From assembly GCA_947683625.1 (NCBI GenBank), contig CANTUR010000239.1, positions 7,607,001 to 7,671,000 on the forward strand: a stretch of 64,000 nt of DNA. Reading direction: 5' to 3'. The notes under the pieces are model-generated. The model made no database searches, had not been told where the DNA came from, and saw nothing but the letters and a program-made list of their open reading frames with translations. Source of the stretch: Mallotus nudiflorus (lineage: Eukaryota > Streptophyta > Magnoliopsida > Malpighiales > Euphorbiaceae). The position numbers and the translations under genes are program-made. Below, piece by piece: positions 58,801 to 64,000 of this stretch. Every line of letters starts with the position of its first letter. The first letter of the stretch is position 1.

Positions 58801-60540
58801 GTAATTACTTTTTATCTTCTTCTTATTTTTTTATTTTTTCACTCTTATTAGGAGTTAGATCAGAAGAAAAAAGTATATTCTTAGGATTATCATATATGCT
58901 TAAGTTAAATGATTTAGTTTTCACTGAATTAATGTCAAACATATGCATGAAATGATCAACTCACATTGAATAACCGTTAGGCAAAACATCACACAAGTAA
59001 GCAAAATCAGAGTTTATTGCATTTACTTTAGAAAAGAAAGGGTCCTCAGAGTTAAAAAGGCTAGAAAAGGAAATATCAATATCATCATAAAATACATCCA
59101 TAATGGAGTCCAAAACAAAGGACTAGAAGTCAAGTTCCTCTTCCAGGTCATTCGGGTCCTTCAGCTCCGCTGTAGGGACATCCTCTTCAAGTTCCAAAAA
59201 TAGTACCAATTCTTCCACCATTAGCTCATCTACAGTAACTTTAATAGTCCTATTCACTTACTTAAAGAATATTTCAAAACAGGGGACTAGTTTATTAACA
59301 ATTAACAATGGCTCAAGATCCCCTTGATATGGATCATTAGTGCCTTCTTTTGTAAAGGTTTCCCATAATGGCTTGATTTCCATCTTAGCTTTTGACTTGT
59401 TCTTTTCCTTTTTCTTTCTTACAGAATTGGTTCCAGCTTTCTTTGCTTCTTTCAACTTATTAACCTCTGGATATCCTATCCCACGGTTTAAGAATGACAC
59501 CTTGGACTCAATATATCCAGGTGGCCCTTGTTAATGTTTCCCTAACCCCATTCCAGGTATTAAATTCTAACTCTTCATCATGTTCATGATTTTTAGATTT
59601 GGCTCATCTTTATAAATCATGCAAGCATTAAAGCTTAGACTAAACAAGATTTCCTAAAGAGCCAATTTCAATGCAGCGACAACCACTTTAGTTTCAACAG
59701 AAATGATGACCACTCTCCCCTCATATGAGAATTTAATCTTTTAATGCACAGTTGATGAAACACCTCCCAAAGGATGGAACCATGACCTTCACAGAAAGAT
59801 AGCAAAGGTTACTAGGATATCAATCATATGTAGGTTAACCCAGGCATCAATGGGTCTAGTCTTGACCAATGCTCTAAAGGTTCCCTCAACAAGCCTTTTG
59901 GTGTCATCATAGGCCTTGATCACCACATCTAATGGCTTCAAATCAACCACTGTCAGTCCCAACTTGGGTAAAATCTTCAATGGACGAATATTAATAGCAT
60001 ATTTGTTTTCCACCATTACATAGCACATCAACTTCCCCTTTACTTTCTCCTTAATACACAAAGGCTTGAGGTGATCCCTTCCTTCTAAAGGCAGATCATC
60101 ATCAGTAAATGTTATGGCTCATTGGGGGCTTTTTGTCAATAAATCAATCAACTACTCAGTGGTATGACTTGTAGGAACTTTCTTATGATCCAAAGCCATA
60201 ACTAATGCCTCTCGATGGGCTTTAGAGTGCATGAGCATTTCCCAAACATTAAAGAGAGATTTCTATTCTTTCACAACTTCAACAACTTTCTCATCTTCTT
60301 CTTTTAGATCTATCTCTTTTTCCTCAGACCCTATAGGTTTTACTTCTTCCTTCTTCTTAACTTTCTCAATTGATTAGGCCTTTTTATTTTTATTGCTCTT
60401 CCACAAATTGATTGTTTCACCTTCCTCATCACCAGAGCTCCAAATTTCCAAGACATTCACCTTAACCTCTACAAGCTGCACTCTTAGGCTAAGGTTTTCT
60501 ACTTTGAATTTTTGGGGTGTAGGTGTGGCATTAACAAAGG
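58801..60540 (-). pseudogene. Protease and protease-RT linker of family T
   Basis: The minus frame 60061-59789 reads MCIKEKVKGKLMCYVMVENK then YAINIRPLKILPKLGL, DVVIKAYDDTKRLVEGTFRA and LVKTRPIDAWVNLHMIDI. This is the Tat-type retropepsin region. The active-site segment, usually of the form IDNGSA, is VENKYA here, so the catalytic Asp appears lost. Frame 59500-59258 (GIGYPEVNKLKEAKKAG...EPLLIVNKLVPCFEIFF) matches the linker between protease and RT. The rest, rich in Lys/Glu, is a poorly conserved spacer. Confidence 0.7.
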
Positions 60541-61850
60541 AATTGAAAACTTTTCCTCTGTTAGACCGGTGTTACTGGTAAGGATAAATTGATTTGGTAG
60601 TGGTATGTTTCGATAATTGGGTAATGGGTTATTTTTGGTGTTGGGTTTTCTATTTTCTGGGTTAGTTATTTTGCCTGAGTCGATTAGATCTTACACTTCA
60701 TGTTTCATGCAAGTGTAGATGGCCAATGGTTTGGTTATATTTACAATATAGTTTTGGGTCAGCATTTGGGAATGGTGGTCTCTATGGTAGTGGTCGTAAT
60801 AAGTTATTCTTAATTAACTTCTTTAAAACTTTAGAGAGGGGTCTTCCTAGATTAGAAAATCTTATAGGTTGTTGAATAACATTTATCTACACATTGCTAC
60901 TTGATCAGATCCTAATGTTGGATCCAATTCCCTCTATACTTAGGGATCTTCCACTAAAGGATGTTATTTCTTATGCCAAGTCAGATTCTTTCTACACTTT
61001 AAATCTATACGATTCCTTAAATTTCTGAATTCCCAAATCTTTCAACTTCATAGAAAGTGGGAGTATGCACCCCTCCATTGCTATCACTAGTTGGTCACTC
61101 TCAGAGGGTCAGTGCTTCATCTGTGCTAGCTTTACTCTCCACTTGATTAAGAAGTCAACGAAAAGCTCATTAAATCTTTTTTTTTATGTTCTATAAATCC
61201 CTCAAAGATGCTTCCATCTAGATGTTGAGACTGTACTAGTTTACAAATGCTACACACAATCCTTCCCAGTTAACTTGGATACTAGCTTCTAAAGCATAGT
61301 ACCATTTGATGGGTGCTCCTTCTAAAGATAGAGGAAATTGCTTAACAATTTAATCCTTGTTTCAAGCTGGTTTTTCTCATATAAGTTGTATATTATTTGA
61401 GATGCAAATGAGGATCTTCAATACCAATGAACTTCTTCATATCGGGAAACCTAAACTTCCTAAGTAGTAGGTCATCATCCTCTCTCAAACTCACGTCAGA
61501 GTAGTTTATTAATGCATCCATCCCCTTTTCTTTCATCATTAATTGCATTTAAGCCATAAACTTAACAAGGTCTTTAGCCTAATTTGGCTTCTCTATATTC
61601 CCCAGGGCATCCAACCTTTATCAAATAACTAGTTTTGCTAATACAGTTTACTGATCATCTTCTACTCCTTGCCTCTTTAGATTCTCAGCATATAAATCAA
61701 ATGTCGGTGGTAGAGGCACTTATGGTTTCTCTTTAGTTGAGCTTATCTTTACCATCATCTCTTGTACAATTATTCTAGTGTGTTTAGCCACCTCTGTCTT
61801 AAACCATTCTGGATCAAAACTTACTAATGTTGTCTCTTTGACATTCTAAC
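60541..61850 (-). pseudogene. gag of family T, broken
   Basis: Minus-strand pieces: VSFDPEWFKTEVAKHTRIIV then QEMMVKI at the start, FDLYAENLKRQG, DLVKFMA, LLLRKFRFPDMKKFIGIEDP then HLHLK (capsid-like core start), CSICKLVQSQHLDGSIF, and near 60750-60560 the nucleocapsid region. There, YTCMKHEV-stop-DLIDSGKITNPEN and NTKNNPLPNYRNIPLP closely match the family N peptides LKHEIQNLIDFEKITNPEK and NTKNNPFLNYRNMPSP. This is the main protein-level link between the two families. Numerous stops and shifts are present. Confidence 0.75.
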
Positions 61851-62579
61851 CAAGTGATCGGTGTTAGAGCGTGTCTAAGTAGATGATTAATTTGGATCTA
61901 TTTCTACAACCAACCTAGACTAGAAACATGCATAGCATGTATGCATGATATGCAGGGTCTTATCTAAAGAATAGGATATGAGTAAATATCCTATTTACAC
62001 GTAATAAATAATAAAAGACAAAGTTCTTCAAAAGACAACACTTTCACCCTTATTTCTCCCGCCCACATATTCAATGAGTTTCTTTTCCTAGGGTTATTAG
62101 TCAAGTTTTGACTATCAATAAAGAATAAAAAAAATCATCATACATGTATGAAACTCTCAAGACAGAGCAAACAACTAACAAATCCTTTAAATAAAGTCGA
62201 AGTTCATTTTAATGGGTCATAATGGGCTTGAAAGACCTAATTTTGACATGGTCTATTTGCAAATGGGCCATGGTGGGCATGAAAGGCCTAATTTTGACAT
62301 AGTCCACTTGTAAATGGGCCTGGGCTTTATGAAAAGGCTTGCTAAATGGTATAAAACACACACATTTAGGAAAAATCTTAGTTGAAATTGCTAAGTCATT
62401 TACATGAGCTGAGTTAAGGGTAATAAGCTACAACTCCTAAAGCTATATACATCCACTACATCTCCCTACTCAAGGGTCCATGTGACACGATTAGTTCATG
62501 CTATGACTGACAATAATCAAATACTCCACCACCAGGTTTGAGTGAAACACAGGCAGTAAAGAAAAGACTATTATCGGTT
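61851..62579 (-). other. 5' leader of family T
   Basis: Non-coding. It shares blocks with family N leaders: ACCCTTATTTCTCCC, TATTCAATG..TTTCTTTTCCTAGG (62050-62095) and an ATGCAT-rich cluster (61926-61955). No clear PBS is seen at the LTR edge; the sequence next to 62580 diverges from both families, so the PBS has probably been lost. Confidence 0.55.
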
Positions 62580-64000
62580 TATACCATGCACGCAAGTGTA
62601 CGGTGACCACGGCACTGTGTGGGCTCAAAGTTCGCTAGGATTACTAAATGGGGTTTTTTTAGGGCTTAAAAAGGAGATGGAGTTATCACCTGGATGAAAA
62701 TTAGGACACTTTATAACAACTGGATTTTCCTAGAAGACGTCATCAAAGATTCAAGTTTGAAAACTGGGTATGGGCTTTGAATGCCCACCCAACCTTATGG
62801 TTGGCCTTCATTTTTGTTTTGTATTTTATTACCCATGATTATTAAATTATTTCCTTACTATGGCGGTTTGCAAACGCTTCCAATTTTACAATTTAATTTG
62901 AGTTTGCACATTAGTCCTTTTGCATGTTTATTGCCTTGGCATTTAAATCAACTAATGAGAATAAATTAACAAACATTCATTCCAAATAGATGGGGAAGGA
63001 ATTAGGAATTATAATAATTTGTACAATTATTACAATAATTAACCCAAATGAAAGCTCTCAAAAGCTAATTAATTCACTAATTACATTGTGATTAAAAATC
63101 ACCAAAACCAACAACAAGTAAAGGTTAGTTTCACATTCAAATGAACAACTTTATTTACAAAACAATTCAAAATATATTAGTATAAACATAGGCATGCAAA
63201 TTCATATAAACATGGATTAATCATTCAACCAGTCCTAAAAGTATAGCATTCGCATTCAATATCAAAAACATTAAGCAGGATATACATATCATATATCGAA
63301 AATATACTAAAAAGATACTGAAATAAAGCATAATTGTGCAAGATTCTAGGTGAGAGTAGAGGTGATCGCCACTAGGTCAAAGGGTGATGCCCCTTTGAAG
63401 AGTCGTCACCTCTTCAGCAAGCACAACAGCACAAAAAAATTATAAGTTTCTTAAATCATAAGCAACTCAAATATTCATAAAAATCAACATAAACCAGCAG
63501 TTAAGAACTTAATAATTCACATATTCATGCTCTAGATGCAATCCTAAGAAAGCAATAAACATAAAAAAAAGTATAAAATGAAGAAATTAAGTTTCAAACA
63601 AAACAAAGAACTCAAAGCTTGAAAATAAGATTTTTCATTAGTTTGGACCATTTTGATGCTCCTAACTGAAGCCCTCAGAGCTTGTTTGATTCATTTTCGA
63701 TGTGTTGAATGCAAAAACCTCCTCTTTCTTCTCAAGAAATGGATTCCTAGCTTCAACTCTCCTTTCTTTCTTCTTTCCCTCTTTTTCCAATGGCCAAAAA
63801 ACTCCCTTTCTTTTTAGCCACATACTCCTCTCAAGCCTCTACCCTTTCTCTCTCCAATTTTCCTAAAAAGTCAAGGTTACTTTCCATCTTGTATTTTCAT
63901 TATTGCCTCTCTTCTCTTCTCATCATTTCATGCCCAAAAGTCTTATTTTCTCATTCAAAATTGTAGACTAAAGGTAAGAAGGATAATTTTTATGTTAAAT
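62580..64000 (-). mobile_element. Family T 5' LTR, minus strand, runs off right edge
   Basis: It is collinear with 47650-49140 of the 3' LTR (GACCACGGCACTGTGTGGGC at the U5 side; TGATGCTCCTAACTGAAGCC in the middle). It carries a diverged palindromic set at 63355-63420. By comparison with the other LTR, about 350-400 bp of its U3, including the main palindromic array, lie beyond the window. The open frame 62781-62969 is an LTR shadow. Confidence 0.8.

Overview
This window looks like repeat-dense, gene-poor nuclear DNA of a flowering plant, probably a eudicot. It is strongly AT-rich, has no rRNA or tRNA gene, no bacterial-type gene and no host protein gene that I recognise, and nearly all of it can be assigned to old, broken LTR retrotransposons nested in one another. 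I cannot name the species.

Layout. 1-1290: minus-strand plant-mobile-domain (PMD) type gene fragment with a clear spliceosomal intron, running off the left edge. 1291-2261: a palindromic array and AT-rich DNA. 2262-46045: a pile of about six copies of one Ty3/gypsy-like family, here called family N (LTR about 2.1-2.3 kb, starting TGTAAGCACCC; PBS TGGCGACTCCACTGGGGA; one gag-like gene; no protease, RT, RNase H or integrase in any copy). N1 is a 3' end plus LTR (2262-8904). N2 is an inverted 5' half (8905-13556, minus). N3 runs 13557-20820. N4 runs 18629-25395 and shares an LTR with N3. N5 runs 25396-46045. N6 is a minus-strand copy (34373-45773) inserted in the 3' LTR of N5. Three unrelated solo LTRs interrupt these copies at 4569-7643, 32380-33894 and 38065-39434; each has a 5-bp target-site duplication, two exact and one with a single mismatch. 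46046-47647: AT-rich spacer with a long direct repeat and a (TAA)(TTA)(TCA) microsatellite. 47648-64000: family T, a minus-strand Tat-lineage Ty3/gypsy element with gag, protease, RT, two RNase H domains and integrase, all decayed. Family T also carries two intron-bearing genes on the opposite (plus) strand between integrase and the 3' LTR; its 5' LTR runs off the right edge.

How the parts work together. Families N and T share a recognisable gag zinc-knuckle region, 5' leader and U5 end of the LTR. The simplest reading is that N is a gag-only non-autonomous derivative that depended on a T-like element for RT and integrase. Both families carry tandem hairpin-forming repeats just upstream of the polypurine tract and short GATC-centred palindrome arrays about 200-330 bp into the LTR. 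In family T similar palindromes also lie upstream of both antisense genes. The most interesting signal is the 2346-3600 array: about forty small hairpins with a conserved CGACCGAG-type core and four alternating stem sequences, in which changes in one arm are matched in the other.
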